This document shows positions 26,383 to 40,069 of a stretch of 64,000 nt of DNA, piece after piece (position 1 is the stretch's first letter; each line of letters begins with the position of its first letter). Origin of the DNA: Dirofilaria immitis (Eukaryota > Nematoda > Chromadorea > Rhabditida > Onchocercidae); the NCBI GenBank assembly GCA_024305405.1, contig JAKNDB010000068.1, forward strand, positions 2,040,501 to 2,104,500. Direction: 5' to 3'. The position numbers and the translations under genes were made by a program. The notes beneath the pieces were generated by a model that did not search any database, was not told the origin of the DNA, and was given only the letters and a program-made list of their open reading frames with translations.

Positions 26383-26655
26383 ATGTTATCTGTTCATCCA
26401 ATTAACAATTCCTTAACATGATAATGATTAGTGTTATCTGTTCATCTAATTAACAACTCCTTAATATAATAATGATTAGTGTTATCTGTTCATTTAATTA
26501 ACAATTCCTTAACATGATAATGATTAGTGTTATCTGTCCATCTAATTAACAACTCCTTAATATGATAATGATTAGTGTTATCTGTTCATTTAATTAACAA
26601 TTCCTTAACATGATAATGATTAGTGTTATCTGTTCATCTAATTAACAATTTCTTG
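26383..26655 (+). repeat. Tandem array, about 49-bp unit x6
   Basis: Repeats of GATAATGATTAGTGTTATCT followed by GTTCATCTAATTAACAA.TCCTTAA.AT with few mismatches. Confidence 0.88.
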
Positions 26656-27189
26656 ACAGAATATTTCGTTTCTTTTCTTTTTTTCTCTCTCAATAAAGTT
26701 TTGTTGAAATGCTCGAAGCATTAAGAGACTAATGAAAAATGCCATTTATTCGTTTGATATAATTCAAGTTAGAAAAAAAATATCCGTCTTTTGCGTCATT
26801 TACGTCATGTCACCACTTCCTTGCAAAACTTTTTAACATAATTGAAGCATTTAAGTGCACATTCCCTTACTCTTTTCTCATTCTCTCTCTCTCTCTTTCT
26901 CTCCCTCTCTGTGTTATTTATTATAATTTTTATTTATTTTGCAATAAAATAAATAATTAAAAAGATTTTATTAAATTTAAAAGTTTAGAAATTTTTTTTA
27001 AATTGAAATTTTATTAAAATTAATAAATAAATTATTATTGGCAACACTTTTTGTTTTTGATTAATTTAATAGAAATTTTTAATAATTTTTTTATTTTATT
27101 AAATTTAATTGATAATACTTTTTATATTATTTTTATTAAGTATTATTAATTTCTGCTTCTCAATCTTTCATCTTTTAAATGATAATTAA

Positions 27190-27865
27190 TTTGATCCGTT
27201 TCTTTTGGATTGATGATTATCTGATCCATTTCTTTTGGACTGATGATTATCTGATCCATTTCTTTGGATTGATGATTATCTGATTCGTTTCTTTTGGATT
27301 GATGATTATCTGATTCATTTCTTTTGGATTAATGATTATTTGATCCATTTCCCATTTCTTTTGGATTGATGATTATCTGATTCGTTTCTTTTGGATTGAT
27401 GATTATCTGATTCATTTCTTTTGGATTAATGATTATTTGATCCATTTCTTTTGGATTAATGATTATTTGATCCATTTCTTTTGGATTAATGATTATTTGA
27501 TCCATTTCTTTTGGATTGATGATTATCTGATACGAAATTACATGACTCTAAGTTTTTTTATTTTTTTAAACTTGTAATAATAATAATGAAATATACAACG
27601 ATTTTCATTTTGCTAATTTATTTTGAACTGATTCATCCTTCGAATGATGATTACCTGATCCGTCTTTTAAATGATGGTTACTTGATTCACTTCTTTTGGG
27701 TGATGATTACCTGATCCGTTTCTTTTAGGTGATGATTATCTAATTCGTTTCTTTTGGATTGATGATTATCTGATTCGTTTCTTTTGGATTGATGATTATC
27801 TGATTTGTTTCTTTTGGATTGATGATCATCTGATTTATCTTTTAGATAACTATTATCTGATACGA
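27190..27865 (+). repeat. Tandem array, 30-bp unit (two blocks)
   Basis: Unit TGATTCGTTTCTTTTGGATT plus GATGATTATC occurs about 11 times in 27190-27535 and about 7 times in 27640-27865, with a unique spacer between. The 30-bp period keeps frame, so the minus strand shows a decapeptide-repeat frame (27687-27872) with no splice or start context. I take that frame as a by-product. Confidence 0.9.
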
Positions 27866-29254
27866 AGAACAAAATTATTTGTTTTTTTCAATTTTTATTT
27901 AAATTAACAATAAAAATAACATTTTATTATTTCAATAAAATTGCCGTATATTTTATCAAATAATTTATCATTTTTGATAATGAAAATATTCAATAATTTT
28001 TGTTTCATTCTATTCATTTGTAGCATAAATAAAACTTTTTAATGTATGCGTTTTTTTCTTTAGATATTTTTAGAAATGATAATATTATCATCATTTGTCA
28101 TAATTTTTTATCATCGATTTGATGATATAAGATAACATCATATGCCAAAAAAAAAAACGACGTTAATTGCAGATTTGTAATAATTATTCGACGAACAGAT
28201 ATGTGTTACAACGTTCATCAATCATTTGTATACTTCGAGAATTTAGCAAAAACCATTCTCGTTATTCAACGTTAAACTTTGCACTCTTAATATTATCAAT
28301 TCTATAAGCTAAAAATTGATTACGCCAGAAAAAAACGGATTGTTATCAGTATTTATCAATTCATATATCTCAAACTGCTTTCGTCATTAAAAAAAAAGAA
28401 AGACAACAATAAAAGGTTATAATATATTATCAATTTTTTTTTATTCTTATCAAAAATTTTTCTAATTTTTAGTCCACCTGATTTATTCTCGATTCTTTTG
28501 CTTCAATGCAAAGTGCTGCAATTTGCAATTAAACTTTTTTTTTTGAATAAATTTTCGCCTACTGAACAATTCGAATTATGCAATTTCAAATTAAACTATT
28601 GATTGATGAAAATTCATTTCAAAACTTTAACACCTATTATTAGAATATATTTTATCCATATACATATATTTTTTTGTTTTCACAAATGGAATATATGAAT
28701 ATAAAAAAAAAAAAAACATTAAGTTAAAATGATTTTCTCGAGAAAAAAAAATAGAAAACATTTTTCACCATAAAATCATATTGGTCATTTGAAATTGATT
28801 TATAAATGAATTTTATCCATTCATATCAAAATTTCTTTTCTTTTTTTTCGCAAAATATTTTAAACTATCATCGAAGAAAATAAAACGAAAGAAAGGAAAG
28901 GAAAGTATCAAAATTATTTCAAAAAAATTTTTTTTTTTTTGAAATAAATTAGCAAATATTTTTTAAAAATTTTTTCAAAAAAAAGTTCAAATATTTGCAA
29001 ATTTTGAAAATTCGTTGCAATTATTATTTGCTTTTGTTAGTTAAAATTTTTATAATTTTTTTTTTTAAAAAAAAAGAAAGGCAAAGACTTTAATAATCGT
29101 TTAATTAGAAATTTTATGAAAATTTATTTTATGGAATGAAATGTTGCATTCGCTTTTTTTTTTTTATTTTTAAATTATAATATGAAAAACTTTAGAGAAT
29201 ATTGTCATGCATAAAATTGTTTGAAATATATCTTGCTGGCATTTTTGTCTTGAT

Positions 29255-29410
29255 TTCTCGAGAAAGTAAGTTAAAATTTAGAAACTATTAAAATATTCTT
29301 GTGAACATTTTTGTCTTGAATTCTCGAGAAAATAAGTTAAAATTTAGAAACTATTAAAATATTCTTGTGAACATTTTTGTCTTGAATTCTCGAGAAAATA
29401 AGTTAAAATT
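29255..29410 (+). repeat. Tandem repeat, about 66-bp unit x2-3
   Basis: TTCTCGAGAAAATAAGTTAAA followed by ATTTAGAAACTATTAAAATA and TTCTTGTGAACATTTTTGTC. The first copy is slightly diverged (GCTGGC for GTGAAC) and the last is truncated. Confidence 0.85.
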
Positions 29411-29669
29411 TATTTTTTTTTATTCCAATAATAATTCTAAATTAATGAATCAATGGATAAGGTTTATAATTAGTTATGAATTATTTAATGAAATTATTCG
29501 AGAAAATCGAGCAAAATTTATGGATCAAAATAATTTATTGATCAAAATAAGATTAACAATTTAAAAATATGCCTTGTTAACGTTTGAAGATGAAGAATTT
29601 TAATTTTTGACTACATCTATCATGATATACAATATATCATTGATCAGAAGTTTTAATTTTACGATATAC

Positions 29670-30063
29670 AATACATTGATAAGTCGAGAATTCGAGTTTT
29701 AATTCTACGACATATAATATAATGATAAGTCGAGAATTCGAGTTTTAATTTACGATATGTAATATAATGATAAGTCGAGAATTCGAGTTTTAATTCTACG
29801 ACATATAATATAATGATAAGTCGAGAATTCGAGTTTTAATTTACGATATGTAATATAATGATAAGTCGAGAATTCGAGTTTTAATTCTACGACATATAAT
29901 ATAATGATAAGTCGAGAATTCGAGTTTTAATTCTACGACATATAATATAATGATAAGTCGAGAATTCGAGTTTTAATTTACGATATGTAATATAATGATA
30001 AGTCGAGAATTCGAGTTTTAATTCTACGACATATAATATAATGATAAGTCGAGAATTCGAGTT
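29670..30063 (+). repeat. Tandem array, 45/46-bp alternating units x8
   Basis: Two unit types, one with TTAATTCTACGACATATAAT and one with TTAATTTACGATATGTAAT, share ATAATGATAAGTCGAGAATT. They alternate nearly regularly, a simple higher-order structure. Confidence 0.9.
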
Positions 30064-30739
30064 TTTTTGTTTTTCTTTTTAGAATTAAATTTTTTAAACG
30101 ATGAAAATTTTAAGAATGAAAGAAAGAAAATTTTTTTTGCATATGAAATTATTAAATAATTAATGATAATGCATTATATCGTTCTTTCATACTTTTTAAA
30201 ATTTCTTTAAAGAGAAAAAAAAGGAGAGAAAAGAGAAAAGTAAAAGACAGAGGGAGAGAGAGTGAGAGGGAAATTTGCTTGAGAAAATATTTTTGCAACA
30301 AATAATTTGATGCATAAAATTTTTGATGTCATCATTCTCGACATCCAACTCAATCTGATAATATTTTTGTTGTTGATGTCAAAAATGTGAATGTATTAGG
30401 ATTTTACTTTTATGGAAAACATACAAATAGTTTATGTCACATTATTATGGCTTTTTGATTTATGAATATTTAAAATAAATTAGCAAAACATTCTACTTAT
30501 TCGGTTAATAATTTCATATTAATCATTAATGATTTGTTTATTGTCGAGAATGATAGAATGCAATTAATTAGAATAATAGCATGTCACTTTATTATGGTCG
30601 TGTTGTTCGAAATTTCGTATATTATTTATTGTCGAGAATAATAGAACATAGTTGTCGAGAATAACAGAATATCATTTTATTGTGGTTGTGTTCTCCTAAA
30701 ATTTTCAAATGATTGATTTAGTATGATTGATAATTAGCG

Positions 30740-31070
30740 TTTATTTATTATCGAGAATCATGAAATATAATTATCACGAATAGCAGAATATCATTTTATT
30801 GTAATTCCGTCTTATCTAAAATTTTTAAATGAACCGATATAGCATTATTAATAATTAGTATTTATTTATTATCGAGAATAGTAAAAATATAGTTCTCGAG
30901 TTTATTTGTTATCGAGAATCATGAAATATAATTATCACGAATAGCAGAATATCATTTTATTGTAATTCCGTCTTATCTAAAATTTTTAAATGAATTAATA
31001 TAGCATTATCAACGATTAATATTTATTTATTGTCGAGAATAGTAAAAATATAATTCTCGAGAATCGTTTT
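30740..31070 (+). repeat. Direct repeat, about 161-bp unit x2
   Basis: TTATTATCGAGAATCATGAA followed by ATATAATTATCACGAATAGC and further shared sequence starts near 30746 and 30907. The copies are nearly identical for about 90 bp. Confidence 0.8.
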
Positions 31071-31929
31071 ACTGTGATTGCAATTGTATAACTAAAAATG
31101 TTGGAAATAAGTGAAAGAATATTTCTGATTTAATCACTCTGTTAAAAGTTTGAAATGATTAAACTGCTCAAGCATTGATAAATAACTAATCCATAACAGA
31201 ACTGAATTGATTGCCTTCGAAACATTGAATAATAATTTTGATGTTCTATGATGCTTTAATATTATCAATTCTTGTCAATTTCACATATTTTATGTCAAAA
31301 TGTCAAAAATGGATTTAATGCTGAAGACGAGAATAGAAAGATGATCGAGATTTTTACGAAGTAAAGCGTATTTTTCGAGAATTTTTGCTCAAGTATGTCT
31401 TTTAGGGTTCTTTTCAATTTGTGCCTTTTATATTTTTTTTTTTATTTTTAAATGCCTTCAACTTTCTATTGCCTTTCCTTCCTATTTTGGCGAATTTTTT
31501 TTTTTTTTTATTTTTTTGCTCATTCAATTATTTTTAAAAATAAATTTATGCAAATTTTCGTCTGCAAAAGTAAAATTAAATTATAATAATTTTACGATTG
31601 ATAATTTATGATAAATTGCATAAATATTCCATTTTTTGATAACGAAATATTTAACCAACGAATGTTAATATATTTTAAAGTAAAGCCTTTTAAATTTATC
31701 GATTGTTTCGTATTTATTATAATTTGATAAATTTTAACAATCAAAAAAAAAAAAAAACAAAACGATTGATAATAATCTTATCAATTCTAAAAATCTTATC
31801 AACTTGAAAAAAAAAAGAATACGATTGATAATTTATGATAAATTGCATAGTAATATCAAATCAATAAAAGATTATTTCATTCATTTTAATGCATAAAAAA
31901 AGATTCTCTATTTTTAGCTAAACTTAGTC

Positions 31930-32465
31930 AAATGTATCTAAATGAAAATGTTAGCATAGCAATATCATATTTGTTTATGTCTAGTTTTAGTTTTTGACCT
32001 ATAACCTTCAAATATGTTAAGATATAATATCGAATCAATCAATACCCTATTTTTAGATAAAAACATAATCAAAATGAGAATATAAATAAAAATGTGAATA
32101 TAGTAATATCATATTTGTTTATGTCAAGTTTTAGTTTTTGACCTTTAACCTTTAAATATGTTAAGATAGTAATATCGAATTAATAAAAGGTTATTTCATT
32201 CATTTTAATGCATAAAAAAATTTTCTATTTTTCGATAAAAACATAATCAAAATGAGAATGTTAATATAGCAATATCATATTTTTCCATACCTAATTTTAA
32301 TTTTTGACCTATAACCTTTAAATGTGCTAAATAAGTTTAAATTGATAAAATTTCGTTGAGAAGAATGAAAAATTCCATATTTGTCCATACCTAATTTTAA
32401 TTTTTGACCTTTAACCTTTAAACATATTAAATAAGTTTAAATTGATAAAATTTCGTTGAGAAGAA
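31930..32465 (+). repeat. Imperfect repeats around a TTTTTGACCTATAACCTT core
   Basis: Four diverged copies (near 31990, 32135, 32305 and 32400) of AGTTTTAGTTTTTGACCTAT followed by AACCTTTAAATATGTTAA, with shared flanks. Confidence 0.7.
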
Positions 32466-34179
32466 TGAAAATTTAAAAATAGATAAACAAATAGTTGAAT
32501 AAACAAACTTTGCAATTGAATTGATAGCATTTATTGAAAAATAGCCAATGATAAAATAAGCCTAGATGAATTTGATTTGATTTGATTTATAACAATTCCA
32601 AATGAAATTGTCACTGCTCATTTCATACTTATTATTTTGAATAGCAAATCAAACATCTAGAATTTCATTGAAATACAATGATAATTCATTGGATTTCAAT
32701 GATAAACAACGAATGATGAATAAGTTTAATCTATCAATGCACATATATATATATATATTAAATCAATAGCCATAATGTAATTTTAAAAATAAGCCTAATA
32801 AACTTTTCCAATATTTGCATTTTACATTAGCCAAAAAAATTATCATCCAAATATCTTTTTTATGCAATTAAAACTTAGCAATTTCTATTTATTTATTTAT
32901 TTTTTTTTTTGAAAACTTTTTGACAATTTTGCAATAAAAAAAAGAAAAAAAACATTTCTAATAAAACACTTAACTTTTTATTTTAAATAGTTTTTAAGAC
33001 GAAAAAAAAAAGAGTTCGATAAAATTTTATAATATAATTTTCAATTTTATTTTTAAGACAGAAAAGCAAAACAAAAAGACAAAAAAAAAAAGAAACAATC
33101 ATTCATTTTTTTTTTTTATCAAATTCTATCATTTTTATCTTTTTTTTTTTTGCATTTCAAACTTTATCGAAGACAATTCGAAAACTTTTTCTTTTTTTTT
33201 TTTTTTTTGCTTCAAATTCTTCATTGATTATCAAAAAGAAAAAAATGCTTGAAATTGTTAGTTTCAAAATGTTGCTTTCAAGATTTTATTTAGCAAATAA
33301 AATGATAATCTAGATTTTGAAATTAATTTAATTATTTGATTGAATTGATTTTAATTATTATCATTGAATTTCGTTATCATTGATTGTTGTCATTGAATTT
33401 AATTATTATCAATGATGTCTTATTTTGTTATCTTTAATGTTAACATTTTCATTCAATCAATAATGCATTTATCATAAAATATTATCTTTCCTAAAAAAAA
33501 AAAAAAACAAAGTATTATAAAATAAACAAATTATCGTTTATTTATTTGTTTATTGATTTGCATACTTGTTCATTTATTTATTGATTTGCTTACTTACTTA
33601 TTACTTATTTGTTTATTGATTTATTGACTTATTTATCTGTTTGTTTATTTATTTATTCATTCATTTCTTACTATTTATTGCTTTATTTATTGATTTGTTT
33701 GATTTATTCATTTATTTATCCATTCATATATTTTCAAATTATTTGCATTTGAATTGAAATGAAGAAATATTTTTTTTTTTGGCTAAAAGTTTTTCGTTTC
33801 TTTCAAATTTATAAATTTATTATTTATTTGAGAAGAATACTAAGTAAATTGGAAAATTTTATAAATGCTATAAGCTAAAGAAAGAAATTTATAAATAAAA
33901 AATATATTTAATTGCTAAAAATAGCAAATGAAATTTTATTTCAAAAATATTTTTAAAAATTTTAAGATAAATTTAATTCCAAAAATTTTCTAAATCATTT
34001 CTATTTCAATCTTATTTCGTCAAAAAAATAATTGGAATAAATCAATCGGAAATTGATTGGAATAAATCAATTGAAATTGATTGGAATAAATCAATTGGAA
34101 ATTGATATGATAATATATGTGATAAATGTGATTTTTATATTTGATTTAAGAACAAAATTTTTTCCTTCTTTTATCATAT

Positions 34180-34510
34180 AATTATATCACATTTAAATTT
34201 GTAAAATAATCAATTTAGCTTTAGCGTTTCTTTTTTTTATCATTGAAATATTTTTTTATAGAGAATTTTATGAATGATAAGATTGAAATGAATGAAATAT
34301 GAGATGAATCATTTTATAGGATGATTATTTGATAAATTCCTTTCTTTTATCATATTTAAACTTGTAAAATAATCAATTTAGCTTTATCGTTTCTTTTTTT
34401 TTTATCATTGAAATATTTTTTATAGAGAATTTTAAGAATGATAAGATTGAAATGAATGAAATATGAGATGAATCATTTGATAGGATGATTAATTGATAAA
34501 ATGATTAATA
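34180..34510 (+). repeat. Direct repeat, about 170-bp unit x2
   Basis: TGTAAAATAATCAATTTAGC through GAAATATGAGATGAATCATTT..TAGGATGATTA is duplicated, with only small differences in T-run length. Confidence 0.8.
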
Positions 34511-34689
34511 CTAAAGTATGATATATGATAATGTTAGACTTTTTTAAAATTGAAGTAATTAAGTTTTCTTCTTTGCATATTTTACAAAATTTGTTATTAC
34601 ACACAAAAAAAAGTGTAAAAATTTTTGGGCAAATTACAAAGACAAAATTTTAATATCAAAAATAAAATTAATTTATTAGTTTAATTAAT

Positions 34690-35350
34690 ATATATTAATT
34701 AAATTTGCTGCACATATATTTTCTGATAATCATTGATATAATAAATTAATATTGAAACAGGTGTAATAATTTTATAACTGATATTGTATGTATTTCTTGA
34801 TAAATCAATATATATAATTATTATATCTATCATGATATATAATTCTACTTTAACAAAAAAATTTCTAAATTCTTAATGTTATCTGGTTAAATTAGATCAG
34901 TGATAATTTAATATTATTAGCATTATCTAATCAGCAAACTGAATCCTAGAATTGCATGGAATATCTTCGCATGATATCATGTATATTTCTTGATAAATCA
35001 ATATATATAATCATAATTGTCATGATAACAATTCCATTTTATCCGAATTTTGAACTTTCGACATGATCAGGTTCTTGATGCTATCTTGTTAAATCAGATC
35101 AATGATAATCTAATATTATCAGCAAATATCTAATTCATTCATCTAATCAGGCAAATTGATTAGGTAGCTTTGCAGTTAATATTACATGTATTCCGTAATA
35201 AATCAATATATAATCATAGCTATCATGATAATGATTCTACTTGATCAAAAACTTTTGAACTCTTGATGCTATCTGGTTAAATTAGAATAATGATAATCTA
35301 TCATTATTAGCAGTATTTGTTCATTCAATTTTGATCAAATAATTGCTGAA
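34690..35350 (+). repeat. Degenerate about 190-bp repeats
   Basis: Shared elements TTTCTTGATAAATCAATATA, TCATGATA and TGATGCTATCT.GTTAAAT recur three to four times. No coding exon is seen. Confidence 0.55.
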
Positions 35351-36241
35351 TCTTACTGACAATTTTCAAGTGTCAAAGGTTAAGATCATTTTATCAATTT
35401 ATTAAGTGAATAAACAATTAGTAATTAAACTTTTATTATAGCGCAAAAAATTTTTACAGTAATCTTGTCGAGAATTATGACACGAATAAGTTCTCTCATT
35501 TACCGTATAGAAGTAGAAAAATTAATCACAACCCAACAAAGCTATTAATTAAATGATTACAGAATGTCTAATTATTAGAAGTATCTAAGTTATAATACAT
35601 CAATTTATTTTATTACAAAAAAAAAAAATTATTTAAAAAAAAAACAAAATTGTTAAGTTAACGCAATTACGGCCATTTATCATATTTCACGGCCTGTTAC
35701 CATAATTTGGTATTTTTTTATTCATATTTTAGTTTAACAATCATATGATCATACCATTTCTTCCTCATATATTCTGCTTACTTCGAGAATGCAATTGAAA
35801 ATGATAAATTTCAGGTGAAATATTGTGATAAATTTGACTAAATGATTAAATGGGTGTAATTCTGATAAAATAGAAAATTCTGATAAAAATGGATGTAATT
35901 CTGATAAGATAGAAAATAGAAATTATTTAATTTCTCATTCATGAAATTACTTATTTAATATAAGATATATAAAATTAAAAAAAAAAGCAATTATCAGTAA
36001 CATATATATGTATAAAAAGAAAAACGGTCGGCCGTAAATTTAGAAATATAGCAACAATTCGTCCAATCCTTTCGTCTCTTTCTTCATATCTTATCACATA
36101 TGATAAGATATGATAAGATATCATTTTAAACTATGAAAACTTAAAATAAAATTAAATGAAAAAAAAAAGGAATTCTTATAAATAATTGAAAAATAAAGAA
36201 TGCATTTAGAAATAAATTATATTTGTTTTTTTTTTTTTTAG

Positions 36242-36549
36242 ATCACGACGGAGTCGTTATCACGCTCACAAGCGCGTGCTATCATGTCACGTTTTGATTC
36301 ATATTCACGTGAAGAGCAGAAGGCATTTATTAATGGTTTTTGGGAATGATCTATGATAATTATGATACAACACGACGTATACAAGTTACCGTTGATGGTA
36401 TCAATCGTATTGTTATCACAATTCTTATCATTTTACTCCTTTGCGCTGCTGCTGCATTATTAGCTGCTTGCGTAATGGGATGTCGAAGGTATCAACATTA
36501 TACCCTCCATAGCCTACATAGGCCTAAATCGGAGCCTATCGAAATATGA
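36242..36549 (+). CDS. Terminal exon of an unrecognised single-pass membrane protein (one frame break)
   Basis: A long T run and AG acceptor (36240-36241) open a frame with SRSQARAIMSRFDSYSREEQ. It stops at TGA 36347. A frame one base over is open from 36340 and reads YDNYDTTRRIQVTVDGINRI, then a strong membrane segment (about 24 residues, VITILIILLLCAAAALLAAC), then a basic CRRYQHY tail ending ..SEPIEI at TGA 36547-36549. A single missing T in the run 36337-36341 would join both. The exon is clearly less A+T-rich than its surroundings. Upstream exons were not found; the previous supported exon-like sequence is more than 10 kb away. Confidence 0.5.
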
Positions 36550-37109
36550 TCAAAAATTAGGATTGTTTTGCATGCTACAACAAATCACTTCCATTTTATC
36601 ATCTCTCATTTTGCTATTTCTATCTTCTCTTTTTCACGTAAAAATTTTTTCACGTGAAAAAAAAACGTGAAGTTTTCTTTCAATCAATTTTTCTTTCAAC
36701 ATTTCTTTCATTCATTCTTTCAAAAATTGTATGCATTGATTCAATTGTTGTAAAATATACTACAAAAAAAAAAGGTTAGATATTAGCCAAAAAAAAATAA
36801 GTTTTAAAAAATTAACACATTTAGGCTTTTAATGATTGAAGAAAATAAGCCTATATAGCATATGAAGCCTAGCATCTATCGATAAATAAGTCTTATCATG
36901 AAAAAATTAAATCGAAGGCATTTTTTTTATTCTATCTTTATGATTGTTTGATATAAATCTTTATTCGTGTACAGATTGCTTGTACAAATTGATGAAATAA
37001 GCCTAGCGTTATGAAGCCTAGCATCTATCTTGATAAATAAGTCTCATCGTGAAAATTAATTGAAGGCATTATTTTTTATTTTGTTTTTTTTTTTTTGATT
37101 GCTTGAAAT

Positions 37110-37410
37110 AAACATTTATTCGTGTTGACAAATTGATGAAATAAGCCTAGCATATGAAGAGTAGCATCGATTACTGTATAGATATTTATTTGTGTATAAA
37201 TTGATAAAATAAGCCTAGCATATGAAGCGTAGCATCGATCACTGTATAGATATTTATTTGTGTTGACAAATTGATAAAATAAGCCTAGCATATATGAAGA
37301 AGACTAGCATCGTTTACAGCATAGATATTTATTTGTGTTGACAAATTGATAAAATAAGCCTAGCATATATGAAGAAGACTAGCATCGTTTATAGCATAGA
37401 TATAAAGTTT
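37110..37410 (+). repeat. Tandem repeat, about 65-78-bp unit x4-5
   Basis: AAATTGATAAAATAAGCCTA followed by GCATATGAAG..TAGCATCG, TATAGATATTTATTTGTGTT and GAC. More diverged copies precede it from 36850. Confidence 0.85.
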
Positions 37411-37669
37411 CATTGTGAAAATTAATTTTTTGTTTTTATGATTGTTTGAAATAAATTTTTATCATCATTGTTTTTATTCTTTCATTTCGTTTATTTTTCT
37501 TTTTTCTTCTTTCTTTCTTTTCCAAAAGTAATTTTACAAAAGTTTTGTTCCTTTTTTTTGTCATCTTCTTCGTTCAGGTAAAAATTTAAACTCTTTTTTA
37601 TCTTTTTATATACTGCCACATTGTAAGTGTGAAGTTTTTCTTTTCTTTTTTTTTTTCATCATTCTTATA

Positions 37670-37840
37670 TTTATTGCATTACCTGACGAATTTTAGTTGA
37701 AATCAACAATTCCTATATTTAATGTATTACCTGACGAATTTTAGTTGAAACCAACAATTCCTATATTTATTGCATTACCTGACGAATTTTAGATGAAATC
37801 AACAATTCCTATATTTATTGCATTACCTGACGAATTTTAG
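37670..37840 (+). repeat. Tandem repeat, 48-bp unit x4
   Basis: TATTTATTGCATTACCTGAC followed by GAATTTTAGTTGAAATCAAC and AATTCCTA, nearly perfect. Confidence 0.88.
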
Positions 37841-39813
37841 ATGAGACCAAAAAAAATAAATTTTTAAATTTTTGAATAATTTCCAAAAATTTCAATTGGT
37901 AATGCAATGATAATAGTATAATCTCAAATTTCTTTTTTTTTTTTTGGTTCGGATGTCTAAAATAGGAATTTTGTAAAATTTAAATAAAATTTTAAGTTTC
38001 CTTCCTATCCTTCCAATTCAATCCCCCCATTCTCATTCCAATTTCAATTGATACATTAATTATTTGATTAAATTCAACAATTATTTGATTAAATTTAACA
38101 GTTCTATTTTTTTTTGCTTCGTGAAATTTTTGATAAATTTTTTTGACAAAAATTTAAACCTTTTGAATTTTAGTAAGGCAAAAATTTTAATTTTAGGCTA
38201 AATTTTTTTTATATTAAAAAAAAAAAACCAAAACAAAGTAGCGCAGTTAATAATTTTCAGGTAATGTGGGAAAGTGAAAGAAGAAAAGACATCCGAACTT
38301 AATTGAAACGAATATGAATTTTATAAATTTAAAAATAAATAAATAAAATAAAAATAATTTTGCATTGCATTTTTATTGCTCGAAGATTATTATGCATTGA
38401 AAATAATTTTTTCTTTTTTTTATCGATTATTTGATAAATTTTATTTTTATATATATTTGATTGCTTTTTTTTAATTTAAATTTAAATTTAAATTTTATGC
38501 AAAATCATCATTCATTCATTCATTCATTCATTCATTTATTTAATTTAATTTTATTCGAAATATTTATATTAAATTTTTTTTTCTAAATTTTTAATTGAAA
38601 TTATATTGGAAATTAGAAAAAAAAGGAAATGAAATGAATGGAATGAATGAAATGAAAAAAATTTTTTTTTTGTGATAGAAATTAATTTTTGTTTTGTTTT
38701 GTTTTTTTTTTTTTTTTTTGAAAAAAAGACCGAAACAAATATTCGAATAAAATTTTATTTTGAAATTGAACAAAATAATAATTTTAAAATTTTTGATAAC
38801 AATTATTGATAATACAAATTTGAAAATTTGATAACATGTATGATAATAAATTTGATAGCTTTATTGTTTTCATTGTTTTGCTAAAAAAAAATTTTTTTTC
38901 TCCCAAAAACAAACAAATAATAATTCTCAAAATTTTAGCCAAAAAAAATAAATTAACGAAATAATTTTAAACAAAAAAAAATCAATTATTTTTACATCGG
39001 AAAAAAAAAAGGCAAGAAGAAAATGTTTGAAAAAATTTGATTAAAAATTTATAAATGTTATGATAACAAAATGATTGATTAATTTGCATTTGTTTGTTTT
39101 ATTTATTTTTCAATCGATTTTATTTGTTTGCTAAAAAAAAAAAAGCTTTCAATTTTAATATAATAAAATAAATGCTAAATTGTTTGATAAAAAAATTTTT
39201 GTTAACATTGCAAAAATTTTACACTATCATATCAAAATTAACATTTTGTGATAAAGAAAAAAAAAAATTCCAAAATTCGATGTGTTTATTTTTATTTTGC
39301 TTTTAACGCTAATATATTTCAAAAAAATTTTTTTTTTTAAAGTAATTTTACAGCTTACTTCAAATACGAACAATATTTCAATTTTCGCATCTTTTATGAA
39401 AAATAAAAGAAACGAACGAGAGTGGTCTTGAAAAAAAAAAAAATTGGACGAAAAAATTCTCGAGAATGTCAATAATACATTTCGTTCTTTCTTTGTTTTT
39501 CTCTCTCTCTCTCTCTCTCTCTCTCCTTATCGTTTAGGCTTTTTGATAGACAAAATGAATTTTATTTCGCTTTTTTTTCAATTGAAATTAAAAGAAATAA
39601 ATTTTTGAAAATAAACTAGAAATCAAAATTGACGAGACAATGAAATAAATTAATAAATGATTGATAAAACGAAAAATTTTCTCATCTTATTCTCGAGAAT
39701 GAATAAAATTTAGGAATGTTAAAAATACTGCAAAATATTTTAAAACACATTATCAAATTATCATTTATGGGAATTATTTTTTGAATAAATTAATCAAACA
39801 AAATGAATCAACA

Positions 39814-39990
39814 CTACATTACTTGTATATTTCGTTGCCTTAGGCGCATTAGGCTAATTTTTGTTGAAATATACAGTACTATCAATATTTGGATCAATGA
39901 TGCTAACACTAAAATGGTATATAAATTCATTTGAACCACTGTTCGATACGATCGATCAATTGCCATCATATCAGATTTTGTCATTGACAT
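39814..39990 (-). CDS. Possible 58-residue single-pass membrane protein or terminal exon
   Basis: The open frame from ATG 39990 to TAG 39814-39816 lies 29 nt downstream of a possible acceptor (40020-40021). It has a polar N-terminal part (MSMTKSDMMAIDRSYRTVVQ), one hydrophobic segment (LYTILVLASLIQILIVLYIS) and a basic tail (RLRQRN). This arrangement resembles the last exon of a membrane protein. No upstream exon is visible, since tandem repeats begin immediately upstream on this strand. Family unknown. Confidence 0.33.
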   Translation of the reverse strand: MSMTKSDMMAIDRSYRTVVQMNLYTILVLASLIQILIVLYISTKISLMRLRQRNIQVM

Positions 39991-40069
39991 TGCAACGATA
40001 AAATTTATCAATTACTATTCTATATTATTGTAGCCCAAAACTCTGAAGCGTGAGATGATTATTAAATTA

